From Lycocorax pyrrhopterus obiensis (taxonomy: Eukaryota > Chordata > Aves > Passeriformes > Paradisaeidae), in contig JACSVZ010000007.1 in NCBI GenBank assembly GCA_014706295.1, forward strand, positions 45,274,975 to 45,338,974: DNA of 64,000 bases. The letters are read 5' to 3'. Numbering within the stretch: position 1 is the stretch's first letter; the number at the start of each line of letters is the position of its first letter. Shown piece by piece: positions 24,480-36,799 of the stretch. Made by a program: the position numbers and the translations under genes. The notes beneath the pieces were generated by a model. It was not told the origin of the DNA, ran no database searches, and saw only the letters and a list, made by a program, of their open reading frames with translations.

Positions 24480-25500
24480 TTTTAAAAATATAGAGATTTA
24501 CAGGATCAAACCATTCCTCTTTTGTCATACATTTTTTTTTTTTTTAATAATTCGAGCCTTGTGCAGCTAAACCATTGTTTATTGCGGTGTGAATTGCAGG
24601 ATATTTCAGGATCTGGCCTCTGAAACTTTTTTTCAGCCAAAGAGCAAATAAAATAGTTTTGTCTGGTTGGATCTCCTTTAACCATGTCAAAATGCAAGAG
24701 TACATAGCTGTGTGTGATCAGAAATGCATTCTTTTCAGGTTTGAAAAGGAAGAGCTGTTTCTCAACAGAAGCCTAGATTTAATTGTGCTAACAGGGATTT
24801 TTGTACCAGATGTTATACACTTGTGCTTTCAAATGAGGAAAAATACTGCAGGTTCTTCATGGGCAAGATTTTGCCTTCCATACACATTACTTGTAAAACT
24901 ACCCCTAAGATTACTGTAACATTAAAAATTATGAACATTATGGTCCAGCCACAGAGCTTTGAGTTTGTCTGTCGCTGGAATCATCCTAGATTGGCACCAT
25001 TAACACATGTATGGTTACACAAATAAAGGCTTAATTAATTTTTAAGAATTGCACTGCCCTGCAATTCTTAACTAAAATTCTTAACTGAGTGTTTTAGGCA
25101 AAATCTGTGCTTAAGAATGGATATTCACTTTTGAGGGCTGAAGGTGCAAAAGCATTCAGCATTTTACTTCTGTCAACTACTTAATTTTCACCCTGACAAA
25201 ACAGATATCATCTGGGTGCCTGATTGCTCAAGTGGACAGACTTATCTGTTTTAAAACTTGACTCACAATATCTCCCATCCCCAGCCTTCTCTCTTCCCAT
25301 ACAATACAATGAAATCACTTACCAAGAAAAAATCAATTTCTGGAAATTAATTTTAAACTAAATTAAATTCAGTAAAAAATTTGAAAACTAGATTTCTGGA
25401 GAGCTCTAGAGAGCAAAGTCATCACTGAAAGAAGCCATTATAGGGTCTGCTCATTCAAGATTCTTCACCTATTTAATTCAGCCCTATTCTGGAAGACATA
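24480..25500. other. Unique AT-rich stretch with a 12-bp hairpin
   Basis: No gene was found. A 14-T run lies at 24532-24545 at the edge of the CR1 tail. The hairpin at 25042-25071 is listed separately. Confidence 0.55.
25042..25071. repeat. Perfect inverted repeat, 12-bp arms
   Basis: The arms TTAAGAATTGCA (25042-25053) and TGCAATTCTTAA (25060-25071) flank the loop CTGCCC. The right arm is followed by a direct repeat of AATTCTTAACT (about 25063-25073 and 25077-25087). It is a possible hairpin with no function evident. Confidence 0.85.
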
Positions 25501-25504
25501 TTCT

Positions 25505-25842
25505 TCCACAACTTCTTTCTCTCTGCTCCACCTAGGAATGGAGAAACATAAAAGTTTAATCCATTGTTGAGATAAGAACAGTTTAAGAATTGAAATATAA
25601 TAAAATACACTACTATTAATACTACTAGTAATACTAGTAATGAAAAGGGAGACAGATAACAAAAAGAGAGAAAGAAGAAAATTCAAGGAAAAAAAAAGAT
25701 GCACAATACAGTTGCTCACCAGCACTGCACATCAACAACTAAAATATCAGTGTTATCAAGATTATTCTCATACTGAATCCAAAACACAGCACTGTACCAG
25801 CTGCTAGGATGAAAATTAGGAATCCCAGCTGAAACCAGGACA
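25505..25842 (-). mobile_element. Solo LTR related to the 15.7-kb LTR, internally deleted
   Basis: The sequence aligns by eye to the LTR at 15682-16250 in the same orientation. Shared blocks are TTGTTGAGATAAGAACAGTT near 25574, a GCTCACCA block near 25714, and AACAACTAAAATATCAG followed by ATTATTCTCAT, then CCAAAACACAGCACTGTACC and GAAACCAGGACA ending at 25842. Between GCTCACCA and the CACTGCACATCAACAAC block this copy jumps over what is about 206 bp in the other copy (its 15923-16128), removing the R region start, the TATA box and much of U3. The plus-left edge (U5 end) is degraded and the start is approximate. A TAATACTACTAGTAATACTA-type simple repeat (about 25612-25641) sits in the R/U5 part. 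No internal retroviral genes are adjacent. Confidence 0.83.
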
Positions 25843-25844
25843 AT

Positions 25845-28800
25845 GTGTCACTTTCTTAGATTCTCAGGTAAGAGTAGTCAAAGTGGTGCTAGATTATATC
25901 AAAGTGTATATTCATGTATTAGACAACAGGAAAATACAGTGAACTAGCAACTCATTTTATATAGATCATAAAACAGCTCTCTCAAGGTAACAGTCTGAGG
26001 TTACTACTACTCTGGACTGAAAGCAAAACAGTGACCTATGATAGGTAATAAAATGCTCCATATTCCATTATTACTAGGGTGAGTTCCTTTTACCTTCATT
26101 CCAGCACTGTTTTCTTGGCTGTCACCAAACTTCTAAAATTTAAGGCATGGATCCTGAAAGTCTGGATTACTGCTGGATTAACACCTACTAGTATTAAGAG
26201 GAAAGATAAGAGGTAGCCTTTATTCTGAAAGAAAAAAATAAAGAATGAAATAGAACTTATGCATTGGATTTGTATTGTATTTCTGTGTTTCAACTCCAGG
26301 ATCTGGCAGAGGGTGTTTTGATTGACACAAGTGTTTTTTTTACCAGGTTAATTTCAGTGGAGAAGTTAAGTATTATCTATTTCCAAATCTAGAGGAAGTA
26401 TTCAAGGCAGGTAGAATAAGACATGGGAAGGAAGGATTTTATAAACATTAGGAAAAAGTTTTAGATTTCAGAAAGAAATCATGTTTACTGAGCAAGCACC
26501 CTCTAAACATACAAAGCAAATCTACCTTTTGTTTGCTTAGCCAGACAGTTTATGCATATGACGTAGAATTGCTCCCCAGGCCTGGATTCAGATTTCTAAT
26601 CATGAGTTGTGGTGGTGTCCTTGTACTGCAACTTTATTGTTTGGGAAAACAGTTTTGGAAAAGAAGCCATATATGTCCTTTGTTCTTGAAAATCATGACA
26701 TTTGGGGCAAAAAAGGAAAAAGGGTCTAGGGGGGCGGGGCCTGATGACATGACCCAAACCAAACAGACATAGGAGAATAACCCTAAAATTAAATTACCTT
26801 AAAATTAAAATGCTACCTTTTTCATTCAGTTAAAATAACATATAAACTGATTGAAATTATTCTATAGCAGGTCAATGAGAAAAAAACTCTTCAGTCTTCT
26901 CACCACAATAGAAACACAGAAGAATGAAATAATAGAGCTAACAAGCTCTAATGTTTTAATGTTCATGTCCCTTTTAAAAAGTTTTTGTAATAGAAAAAAA
27001 ATACCATCACCTTCATATTAATAAGTTTAAAAGCTTGGACTCCATAGATATAAATCTCAGATATATGAAATTTGGATAAATGTGATGAATACACCTGATG
27101 GAACCTGATGGTTTACTCTAAGTATGCAGAACTCACTTCTTGCCCTAAAAGTTGCAAACATTCAGCCATAAAATTTTGCTTTTGTTTTGCAGGGCCACAT
27201 ACTAAATGGAACCTTTACTTGAATGTTTTTGAGGGAGACAGTGTTGATGAATTCAAGACTCAACTGATTGTAGACAAAGCTCTGTTTACTGTGTAGTTAG
27301 AAAGAACATGTTACTAATCTTAAGAAATCATCTAATAGTAAGAAATCCTCTCATCAATCCACATCTTAGAAACTTAATACTTCCTCTCTGGCAAGTTGGA
27401 CAAAGATGGCTCAAAAGAATCAAGGAATACGACGTTCAAGCATTTATATGGACACAAAAATAATTCTCATAATATGTGGTTCTGTAAAAGATAAAATTTA
27501 TAGTGCACTAAAATAAATTTATTTGTCTTGAAAGAGAAGAAACAAATTGCAAATTTGCATCTGATGGTAACTTGAAAAAAGAAAGCGCATTGACCCAATT
27601 TTGGAGGGAATGATAAGCAACTGTAATATTTATATTGACTGTCTCAAGAACAACTGCTATGTATACTTTGATACGGGGACAGTATGATGATGTTTCTCTT
27701 TCTACTAACAAATTGTAATAAACCACCATCAATAAAAACCACCACCACCACCACCAATAAAAAAAATGGATCATTGTTTTCCGGTTTCTTTAGACAAGTG
27801 CTTTCCTCAGCTTCCTGCTTAAATAAGAAGGAACATATGAATTTTGCTAGAGAGGTGTAAGAACACAGAAATTACTTGAATTCTGTACACTTGTAGCCTA
27901 TTAAATTCCTCAGAGCTTAGACTGTATTTCACATGTCAAGCAAGTAAAATCATTCTCAAGTTTAAAAAAAATATTTTTTCTTGCCTTTGTGCCTTTGACC
28001 ATGCAATGTTGAAAAGGTGGCTGATTTTTAATTTTTCCACAGACCAAACAAAAACTCATTACGGTTTTCATCTGTTTTTTCATAATTTTCTACTTAATAT
28101 TGCCTTTAAAATTGAGTTTTGAAACAGTGAATGGTTTGAAGTAAACTTGTTTCACAAAAATATATACTCTAATGGCTGGAAAGGAGATGTACTCTTGACT
28201 GTAAAAAGTAGGAAGTTGGAAGAATAATTTTTTTGTATTTCCAAAAGAATGTTTCCCACATTGCATAGTTTGGGAATTGAGGGCACTGTTAAGCAAAGCC
28301 TGTAAATATGGACTTCAAAGGAATGATTAAAAAAAAATTGTCTATTGAAAAGATACATAACCATTGTTCTCATCCCAAATAGTCTTAAAAGTCATGGGTT
28401 TATAATAATCTAGTTAGGTTTGCCATGCTGTGTATAATATCAGTTCGTCATGGGTATTTCTCTAGCTCACTGTATTGAAGGTCAGTCTGAGAGTTCAATG
28501 CCTCAAGAAACTCGCACTTTTATTAAGATGACAATCTTTTGCTTTGTCCACTTTGAATCTTAACAGCTTTCATTCCTTCTCCTTGCTTGATTTTCGGTTG
28601 GAGAGCTCTTCTTCATCTTTGAAATTGTATTTAATTCTACATATATACAGAAGTCTAGACTTTCAATACGTGGATGAGCCAATAGGAAGACTGGATACAC
28701 AGTAGGGTTTTAGACACATTAGGAACTGTAGAACGTTATGGACAGAGGAACTTGAGTAGAAGGAAACCAGCTGCAGCATACTCATGATGGTAAAATTACC

Positions 28801-29025
28801 CCAAAACCAAAATGCCCGAAAGGATTATTTAAATAGGAAGTTAATAGAAAGCCAGTTGTTGCAGAAGAACAGGTAGTTTAGGCTGACACAGTCTGCAGAA
28901 GTGATATCAAAATTAATGCTGAGTGTGCCTCTCAAAAGAGAAGAAGGAAATTCACAGGGTAAGCATAGTGCTTTATGCATAGAATATTCAACATTAGTCA
29001 GTGAAATAGGGCAAAACTTAGTAGT
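25845..29025. other. Unique AT-rich stretch, no gene seen
   Basis: Nothing coding was recognised. A GC box-like GGGGCGGGGCC at 26731-26741 is isolated in AT-rich DNA and has no TATA box, CpG island or open frame of note next to it. An (ACC)6 tract at 27738-27755 is listed separately. Confidence 0.55.
27738..27755. repeat. (ACC)6 trinucleotide repeat
   Basis: Six perfect ACC units. On the minus strand they appear as a run of TGG codons inside a featureless open frame, which is not a gene. Confidence 0.9.
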
Positions 29026-29059
29026 GCTTCCTTAACTATGCTGGGAGCCTGGAAAATAA

Positions 29060-29900
29060 CATAGGGAATTATTTCAGTTCTTGGAATCTAAACAATTGCC
29101 CTGACATACCAGGTAACTCAGAGACTTGGTGGAAAGAGAATAAACCATGGAATGTTGTGTTGCCAGGCTTCCAGATTCACAGGAATTCTAGACTAGGACA
29201 TAATGGAGGAAGAATGTCATCGTGTGATGTATGAAACTTAAGGAACATTAAAATATTATGATCATAAATTAAAAGCATTATTCATTTTGGATGGAAATCT
29301 CATGTTATTAATAAAAATGTAGAACTAGTATGGAAATATGCCTGCCCTTATCAGAAAAATACAAAATGCTGAGTGAGATGCAAAAATTTCCAAGTTTGGG
29401 AGAAGTACTAAGTGTGAGAAATTCTGATTATCTATCTAGAAATCTGATAGGGTTAAATGGCATGAAATGTAAACTTCCTTTTTTTGCTATGATGAACAGT
29501 TTATTTCTAGAACAATAAAAAAGTCTTAGAACTCACAGGAAAAGATTCTGTTAAGAATTTGGTCTTGAGCCACACAGGAGGAACCATTTCAAGAGATATT
29601 ATTAGGAGATTTGTTATGTGATAGTGACCATGCCAAAAGAAGGTTCAAAAGCAGCAAACAGACCAAAAAATAAACCAAAATATGAGTTTTCAACTTTCAG
29701 AAAGGAAGAAACAAAAACAAATGGGAGAGCAAACCCTGGAAAAAAACCCCAAACAAATCAACCAATCAACCAAACAAAATGTAAAAAGAAAACTGCAAAC
29801 AAACCCCTAAAACCCTTTTTTCATCTTGAATTCTACCTAAAAATTATTACAGTGGAAGTCCGAGTAAAATTAAGGGGAATTCAAAACAAAGCAAAATAGA
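29060..29900 (+). pseudogene. CR1 ORF2 endonuclease-domain remnant
   Basis: The endonuclease of CR1 is of the AP-endonuclease (EEP) type and nicks the target DNA before reverse transcription. The remnant shows a TETWW-type block (ETWWKENKPW at 29121-29150) and the late catalytic SDH motif (GAT AGT GAC CAT at 29620-29631) in a different frame, so at least one frameshift lies between them. In between, segments such as GCTGAGTGAGATGCAAAAAT (about 29368) can be matched to the family with deletions. Downstream, 29690-29900 is A-rich and corresponds to the linker before the reverse transcriptase. There is no intact reading frame. Confidence 0.75.
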
Positions 29901-30339
29901 CCTCAAAATCCTACATTAGTTCTGTAGCTCAGACTACAAGCTAACAATGATAACACAGATAAAAACTCAGCATTGAAGAAATTAAAAACACACTAAATAT
30001 GGAGAACAACTGAACCAATAAAATATGCAGAACATACACGAGCAGGAAACTAAAAATCCTCAAAAAAATGTGAATAGCAGCTGGAAAAGTGTGCTTAGAC
30101 TGATAGTAAAACTGTCTCTAAGCAAGTTAAAGCACTTCTGATAGGGAACTGGTGAGACAACATTTTGACAAAATTCTGAAAAAATCCTCCACTGTGAGAA
30201 GGCTGTAGTAAATAAACACAATTAATTTTTTAATTGGTCTTTACTGCGGAAGACATGGAATATATTCCCACATCTAAATCCCTTTTGTAGCATATAGGTC
30301 AAAGGAATTCAATCATTTCTAAAAATATACAGGATATAT

Positions 30340-30960
30340 TAGACAAAATATAGAAATTAGATGTTCATAAGTCAGCAGTACCAGATGATATTTCACCATG
30401 GTGTGTAACATCGTTGTGAGGCCATCACACATATAGAATAGGAAGACTGTCAAGATTGTCTATCCGTGATAAGACATTTAGCTAGGGTGGTGGGAATTAC
30501 AGGAGCAAGGAGTCTGAGTCTATAAGAGAAAAATAAGATCTTTAATATATCAATAAACAGAGTGTTTTGAGAAAAAGTCAGCATATCTTCTGCAAAGGGA
30601 AAGCCTTCCTCACTGGCCTGCTGCAGTTCTGGAAGAATGACAATAAGCATGAGTATGAACAAGAGATAGCTGAACCAATGTATTTAGATTTTTTTAAAGG
30701 TTCACCAATGGCTGCTAAAGAAAATAAGTTGTGAAAAGTTTTCTTTAAGCAACGAAAGTCAGCTAAATGATGGAAGGGGTAGTGTAGGACAGCAAAGCAT
30801 AACGTAGCATAGCATAGGATTGGATTTAACAGTTGCTTTCCAGGATGGGGAAGAATACGCGATGGGGTCCCATAGGGTAGGTTCTGGGACCAGTTCTTTT
30901 CATGATTTTAGAGACCTGGAGAATAAATGAACAATGAATCTGCAAATCTGTGGCTGCTAC
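30340..30960 (+). pseudogene. CR1 ORF2 reverse transcriptase-domain remnant
   Basis: The reverse transcriptase fingers and palm can be followed. LDVHKSAVPDDISPW (family pattern: K-S-x-G-P-D-x-I-x-P) is at 30357-30401, SQHIFCKGKAFLTGLL is at 30576-30623, and YLDFFK, with the first catalytic Asp, is at 30681-30698. All three are in the same frame, with stops between. GPIG-stop-VLGPVLFMIL (about 30866-30910) is in another frame. The second catalytic motif, normally F/Y-A-D-D, reads K-S-V-A-A at 30944-30958, so both aspartates are lost. An A-to-C change at each Asp codon (GAT/GAC to GCT) would be enough. The element is unambiguously dead. Confidence 0.8.
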
Positions 30961-31379
30961 TAATCTCTTTTGTGGTGAAGAACACCGATTTGGGATATTA
31001 TTAATCCTGAAAACTAATAAGAAGCTGTTCTTAGCCAAACTGCAATATTAGAAATAAAGGTTCTTCAAACTAGATGGAGGTTCTTTTCAAGCAGATAAAA
31101 CACAGCCCTTCTTAAAACAGCAAGTAGCAAATTTACAGAGCTTACTGCACTATGTAAGTGGAGGCACTCAGTAAGTCAAAAATGAATTAGGTGTTCATTT
31201 ACTAAAACGTCTAAATAAAAGGTACCATTTAACAACAGACCGTGGCCATTGACAGAGTTTGGAATGCAAAAAGCAACTGGGTTGGTGTTTTTTCTCTAAA
31301 CACCTGCTGCCTGTGTCGATGATTGGGCTCTAGGCTGGACGGGCTGTTTATTTGACATCACATATTCTTATGTTTGTAA

Positions 31380-34300
31380 TTAATGCATGTAGCCCTCTTC
31401 TGATCACCTAAAAATTCCTCTGTGAATTCCTGCAATACCTGCCTAAGTTTCTCCCATGTGGCCTCTGCATAGGACACACAAGGACAGTCATAGCTCTGAT
31501 ATCTTCTCGCTGTTTGGCATTTTTCAGAAAATACTGTACGGCTGTGTTTTGCCTTGTGCCTGAAAGTTAGATTGACATTTCCAGAAAATATGGGTTTAAA
31601 GTTTATTTATTGAGGAAATTATACCCCCTTGTCCAGGCTTTCAGAATTCTGGCAACCCACTGAAAAGCAGCTTTAATTAGGATGACAGTAGTCCAGGAAT
31701 GACAGAAAGTTTAAAAGTCCTTCAGTTTCATCTGAAATAAATTTACAGATGAAAGTAGATTTGATGAGGCCTGGGTATACACTTGCCGCAATCATTAAAC
31801 ACTGAGTTCTCCCACGATTTTGTTGAAAGTCTTCATTTGGACTGCCAAATCCTTGACATAAACAAGAAATTATCTTGTATTCATATACACAGTGGGCATG
31901 TTGGGTTCCCTATTGTCTTTGTATATGAACCACCCAAATATTTAAAACAAAGTGTAGCTTCTTTTTTACCTTTATTTTACCTTTGTGTTTTGGGGGTTTT
32001 TTTGTTTGTTTTGGTTTTGTTTGTTCATTTGTTTTTTTCACAGATATACAGGTGGAAAATGGACCCAACACAAAATGACCTAGTCTCTTCTCGTTGTTTA
32101 CAATGCCAACATCGTTATGCTGAGATACTGAAACACTAATGTTGTGATCAATCTGACCACTTCCTGACCAATGTCTAGGGAGAACAAACATAAAATCCAA
32201 ACCCAAAGCCTAATGCACCCAAAACTGTGCATTTTAAGGCAAGAGAGCTTGTTATTTATTTTATCATTTTATATTTTGAAAAAGAACCTTCAAGAGCCAT
32301 TGAAACAGATACAATTGAGTGTGCCAGTAGATTACTAAATTCAGGTTTGTCGTTCTAGTGGAATTAGGGTAAGATCATGCTCTGTTCAGCTTGCATACAA
32401 GATACAGCTTAAACTTAAAAATGCTAAACTTTTTTAATGATAAAGGCAGCTGTCAAATTATCAAAGATGTCAGAGCAGATAAAATCCCTGCAGCCACGCA
32501 GAGCTCTGAAAAGGTTTTCTTTTGCTAGTATGCCATTGCCTCCTTCACTATCATACTACATAAAACTTGAAAGACATCAATAATTTTCATTTGAATGATG
32601 CTGTCTTTGTTCTCACCAGTAGTAAAATAATATTTTTTTTCTTTTAGACATACTATTAAAATACCACAATAGAGCACATTTCCTATATATATATTTTTTT
32701 AATTTAAAGCTCTATTATAGCAACTAAAGGGTTTGAAATGTGGACACCTTCAGCACTGAACTGGAAACTTTATATATGGGCTATTCAGGCTTCTTGCATT
32801 AGCAGAAATCAGCTTTCCATTCCTTTAGCTAATTTACACACACTTCTTGATTTTCTTTTGTCTAAAGGAGACTGATAAAACAATGATGACAGGGATTTCC
32901 TAGCCCACATGAAGAGGTTAAAATGCCTTAAAGAAAACTCTCAGGTAAAGCAGAAGAGGAAAGGCTTTAAACACTGCACTTGGTAAAATATGCTTAAGCA
33001 ATTTGCTCAACAACAATCCAGGTAATTTACAATGACAGTTGAAGCGCAGCTTCACACTGAAACTTCACCGCAGCCCTTCACAGGCATTTACTAATGTTCT
33101 TGTGCCAAGAAAAGAAAAAAAAGATGTCAGTTTATTAATTTTTGTCCGGGCGGTTTGAAGACAGCAACGACATATGTAAAGAGCCTACAGTATTTTTTAG
33201 AGAAAATAGGATCAAGAAGAGACCTTTTATATCATAACCTGTTACACTTTCTGTAGTGGTGGACTACTGCTTGGAGTACTTCCCTGCTTTGTCTGTTCTA
33301 AATAAAAGAGGCTCCAATTACTTCTTAGGAGAATATATTGTTTACAAAGAACAAATTCTGTCTCAAACAGGTGTATCTGGGGTTTTTTTAATTTGTGATG
33401 TTTGGGGATTTTTTGTTTTTAAAAGCTACTTTTCATTGCAAATACCATTTTTTCAAAATTTTAACTCATTAAACCCAGTTGTCTATCATTAAGACAAAGA
33501 CAAAATGACACATAAACACAGTACATACAAGAAAAATAATTTGTAAAAAAATATTGGAAATTCTGGAAACATGAATATTTTTATGTAATGCCAACATATA
33601 AATTACAGCGGCTAAAATCCAAAAACCACTTCATCCAGTGACCTATAACTCAACCTTAGAGAGATAGAATTACCTGATCTGAGCAATCCTCTGTCAAACA
33701 GAAAAAAATGTTCATTTCCATGGATGCTAACAGAACTCGGAGGAAAAGAAGAGTTCCTTCCCGCCCCTCTCACTGATTCCATCACCCTCAAATAAAGTCA
33801 CATAGGAATTTATTCTTTTGTTGGGTACCTATGATTATGAATATAAGAATAACTAAGTTAGATCATTTATATATAACTTGCAGGTAACTACTGACAGATA
33901 TTTACTGACTTGAGTTTCAGAACGTAATATTAGTTCTTGAGGGCTAGAAGGACTGTAATCATTGAATAGCTCCGACTATTACTTACCACTGAACTGTAAT
34001 CTAAATGTATGGTCAACATTATTGGATCACACAAGAAGGAAAAGTCCCTACTTAAAGCTACCAGGCTAATTGTACAGTCCAGCACAGAGGACACTGCTGT
34101 AGTGAAGCATTTTGATTCACCTGACAACATCATTTTGTTTTCTATCATGAGCAGAAACACAAAGTGGGAAGACAGATGCGTACACCACAGCACAAGGTAG
34201 GAAAACACAGACCATTTTGAGGAGTGTCTTTTGTGTTCATACTGAAAGAGAGAGTTCATGCACACAGTCATACAAAACACTAAATAAAATGACTCCTGCA

Positions 34301-36799
34301 CTAAAGCCCTCCTTGAGATAGCATCACTGTCCTTTGGGCTCTTGACAGTTTTAAAGGCCATCACTAACACCTCCTCTGCAATCTACTCCTCTGCATCACA
34401 TAAGTGCCAGGGAATCAGATCAAGCAAAACTCTCATTAAAGTAAATGAAAGCTGTGTCTGCATAAGGGGCAAATGTAAACTCAACAAGGATCTTTTGGTT
34501 TGGCCTTGGGAGCTCGGGAGCAGCCTCAGAGAGAATGGATATGCCCAATAAATAGTGCTCTAGGTCAGATACTTTTCTGGTCCATTAAGTTAAGTTCTTG
34601 AGAAGAGAGAAGCTAATAGTACTTTGTTCTCTTAAGTATTCATATAGACAGATAATAAGCTTATGATAATTATACCTTAGAGACTTACAAAAATACACTT
34701 AAGCATGCATCTGTCTGTAGTTATGATGAAGTACTATTTCAGTTCTGATTTCCACTTAGAAATTTGGACAATTACATATTTTCTCCTTATTTAATGGAGA
34801 GGAAGATATTTTACTGTTTTCAGGGATGTGCAATGCGAAGTAAATTGCTTGACTCGGATTAAGGTTGAATTTGGAGGGAATGAGAAATATAAAAATTAAA
34901 TAGCATATCAACATATTGTTTCCTCAGTTGGACATCACAAAAGAACCTAGAACCAAACACAGGAACTCAGGCAAAGCTAAGGCTTCCTGACTGAGGATAA
35001 AGTTTCCCTGAACAACAGGAAGTTCTTCAGTATAAACAATCAATAAATTTATGATTTTCCTATTAATAGTATTGTTATTTCAATGAATAGGAATTTGTGA
35101 ATCAGAGTAATTCTTCTGGCATACTTTGGTTATCCTCTTTTCATCATCCGGTGAATAACAGACATTTCTCCTTCTCCATCCCAAAATTAATAAGGAAACA
35201 CAAATAAGTAGGTTACTGCATTTTTTCCTAAATTTTGTAGAAAGATTTTACAGAGTCTGTTTTCAGAAATATAAGTAGCAACTCTCAGATACATATGTGT
35301 TTTGCAAACATCTTTTTCTTTTTCTTTAACGTATTTAAGGAATATTTATGCATACTACAGTAAGGCAGGCCATACAAGAAAGAAAATGTTCCTTTTTTCT
35401 TTTTCCCTGTGAATTGCTACTGAGACTACTGATACTGTACCTCCCTGCATTTGTTGTAAAATTCCATTGTGTTTCGATGACACATTTCTGAGCCAGGAAT
35501 ATTTTCAAAGGTGGAGGGTCCAGGTGATTTAACAGCTTTTTTGCATAAAAAAGCCAAAACACTGAATTTTTTTGCATTGCATGTTACACACTTCTAAGAC
35601 TACACATGGATAAATAAATAGGACACATGCCAAGATAAACTCACAAAAGAGTTTCAAAAACATAAGCGGTCAGTGACACTTTGAACATTTTGGTTAATTG
35701 TTCAGGACCAGAACATGCTAACGGTATGGTAACAGTTCATGAGATTGGTCTAGAGAAAGGGTTAATTCTCGTATTATAGGATATACCCCTCTTGTCCACA
35801 TGCAGGGGTTAAAATACAGACATTTCAAATTATTTTCCACCCACATATTAGGAAGCATTTCTCAAATTCTAAGTATGGTACTGCTGTACATTGAGCTAAG
35901 CTGTGTCTTATCTCAGGTTCCTTTGCATAGAATTATCTCTTGTTAAAGTTGTGGTTAACATGAAAGTTAAAATATTAACAGAATTTAATTCATGTTGCTC
36001 AAATGCCTCTACAATTTCCCAAACACAAAAAAAACCCCTAACATTAGAAAAATAAAAGAACAAAACAGAATGGTTTTTTTGGTGCAAACTGCCCCAACCA
36101 ACACCTGGAGTAATTTAGTTTTTAGTTCTGTGGGGTTTGGTTTGGGATTTTGTTCATTTATATATTTGTTTAGGGGAAAGAAAGAAGAAGAAATGTCAAC
36201 AGACGCTAAGGAATTTTCAAAACTTGAGGAAAAAGAAAAGTGCACCTTAAGTCCCATGCCAAATTTCAGCCTACAACAAATTACTATGCTGCAGTCTTAG
36301 ATGGCTTGGATATACATAGGGAGGCCTTTCACCGTATCCCTGCTGTAGTTAAGCAGGTAAATAATTGTTTGAAATAATGGAGGGTGACACTTCCCAAGCT
36401 TTTCTGCTGACAAAATTTCATAGAAGTATATATGGACACCTCAATAAATTTCCACAAAAAACCCACATTAAGAAAGAACAGAGAGAGACCTTTAGTCAGT
36501 TTTGGAAATTCAGCATCAGATGAATCTCTCCTGCTACAGCGAAAGTTTCCAGCGGACCTACTACTGGCAAAGAGACATTTCATGGATATCATCACTATCT
36601 TCACACATGGAAGGGGATGTTTATAACTTTATTTTCAGAATTGTAAATCTCTGACAACATATGTTTTCTTCTTTGGGTTTTTTTCAGTTCTGTCTTGGTT
36701 TAAAACATGACCAGGATAAATTCTTATTAGCAACACACTATTTGTATGAATTGTAAATCAAATATTGCTCAATGAGCACCTGTAAATTATTTGACACTA
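31380..36799. other. Unique AT-rich stretch; longest open frame in window, not called
   Basis: No gene was recognised. The 146-codon minus-strand frame at 33930-34370 is the longest in the window. Its translation has scattered hydrophobic stretches but no family signature, no likely splice partners and no start context worth noting. In DNA of this composition about one frame of this length is expected by chance. Segments near 32450-32620 and 32870-33110 look compositionally balanced and could be conserved noncoding DNA, which cannot be tested here. Confidence 0.5.

Larger units (their letters stand above)
29030..31378 (+). mobile_element. Ancient CR1 LINE, long degraded copy
   Basis: A plus-strand CR1 of about 2.3 kb in which the order of ORF2 is preserved. 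The endonuclease N-terminal part reads ETWWKENKPWNVVLPGF (29121-29171), the endonuclease SDH motif lies at 29623-29631, the reverse transcriptase start reads LDVHKSAVPDDISPW (30357-30401), the SQHIFCKGKAFLT block lies at 30576 onward, YLDFFK at 30681-30698, and GPIG*VLGPVLF at about 30866-30901. The 3' end GCTCTAGGCTGGACGGGC...TTCTTATGTT finishes at about 31375, as in old sauropsid CR1 lineages. CR1 encodes an endonuclease and reverse transcriptase that act in target-primed reverse transcription. This copy is full of stops, frameshifts and deletions and is inert. It is much more diverged than the CR1 tails at 16.7 and 24.1 kb. The 5' limit is approximate, ORF1 was not seen, and the stretch between motifs is A-rich. 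Confidence 0.88.

Noticed and set aside
15682..25842. The two similar LTRs as the ends of a single provirus
   Set aside because: No gag, pol or env sequence between them, visible divergence, and the first LTR has its own 5-bp flanking repeat, so separate solo LTRs fit better.
26731..26741. GC box-like GGGGCGGGGCC as a promoter
   Set aside because: Isolated Sp1-type word without a CpG island, TATA box or following exon.
31783..32139. 118-codon plus-strand frame with a hydrophobic stretch
   Set aside because: The hydrophobic part is encoded by T/G-rich low-complexity DNA at about 31990-32040, not by a credible membrane protein.
33930..34370. 146-codon minus-strand open frame, longest in the window
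   Set aside because: No domain, signal or family signature. Roughly one frame this long is expected by chance in 64 kb at this base composition, by rough estimate.
36693..36735. TGTCTTGGTTTAAAACATGA...AGGATAAATTCTT, resembling the start of an LTR on the plus strand
   Set aside because: Similarity stops after about 35 bases and nothing downstream follows an LTR. Too short to call.
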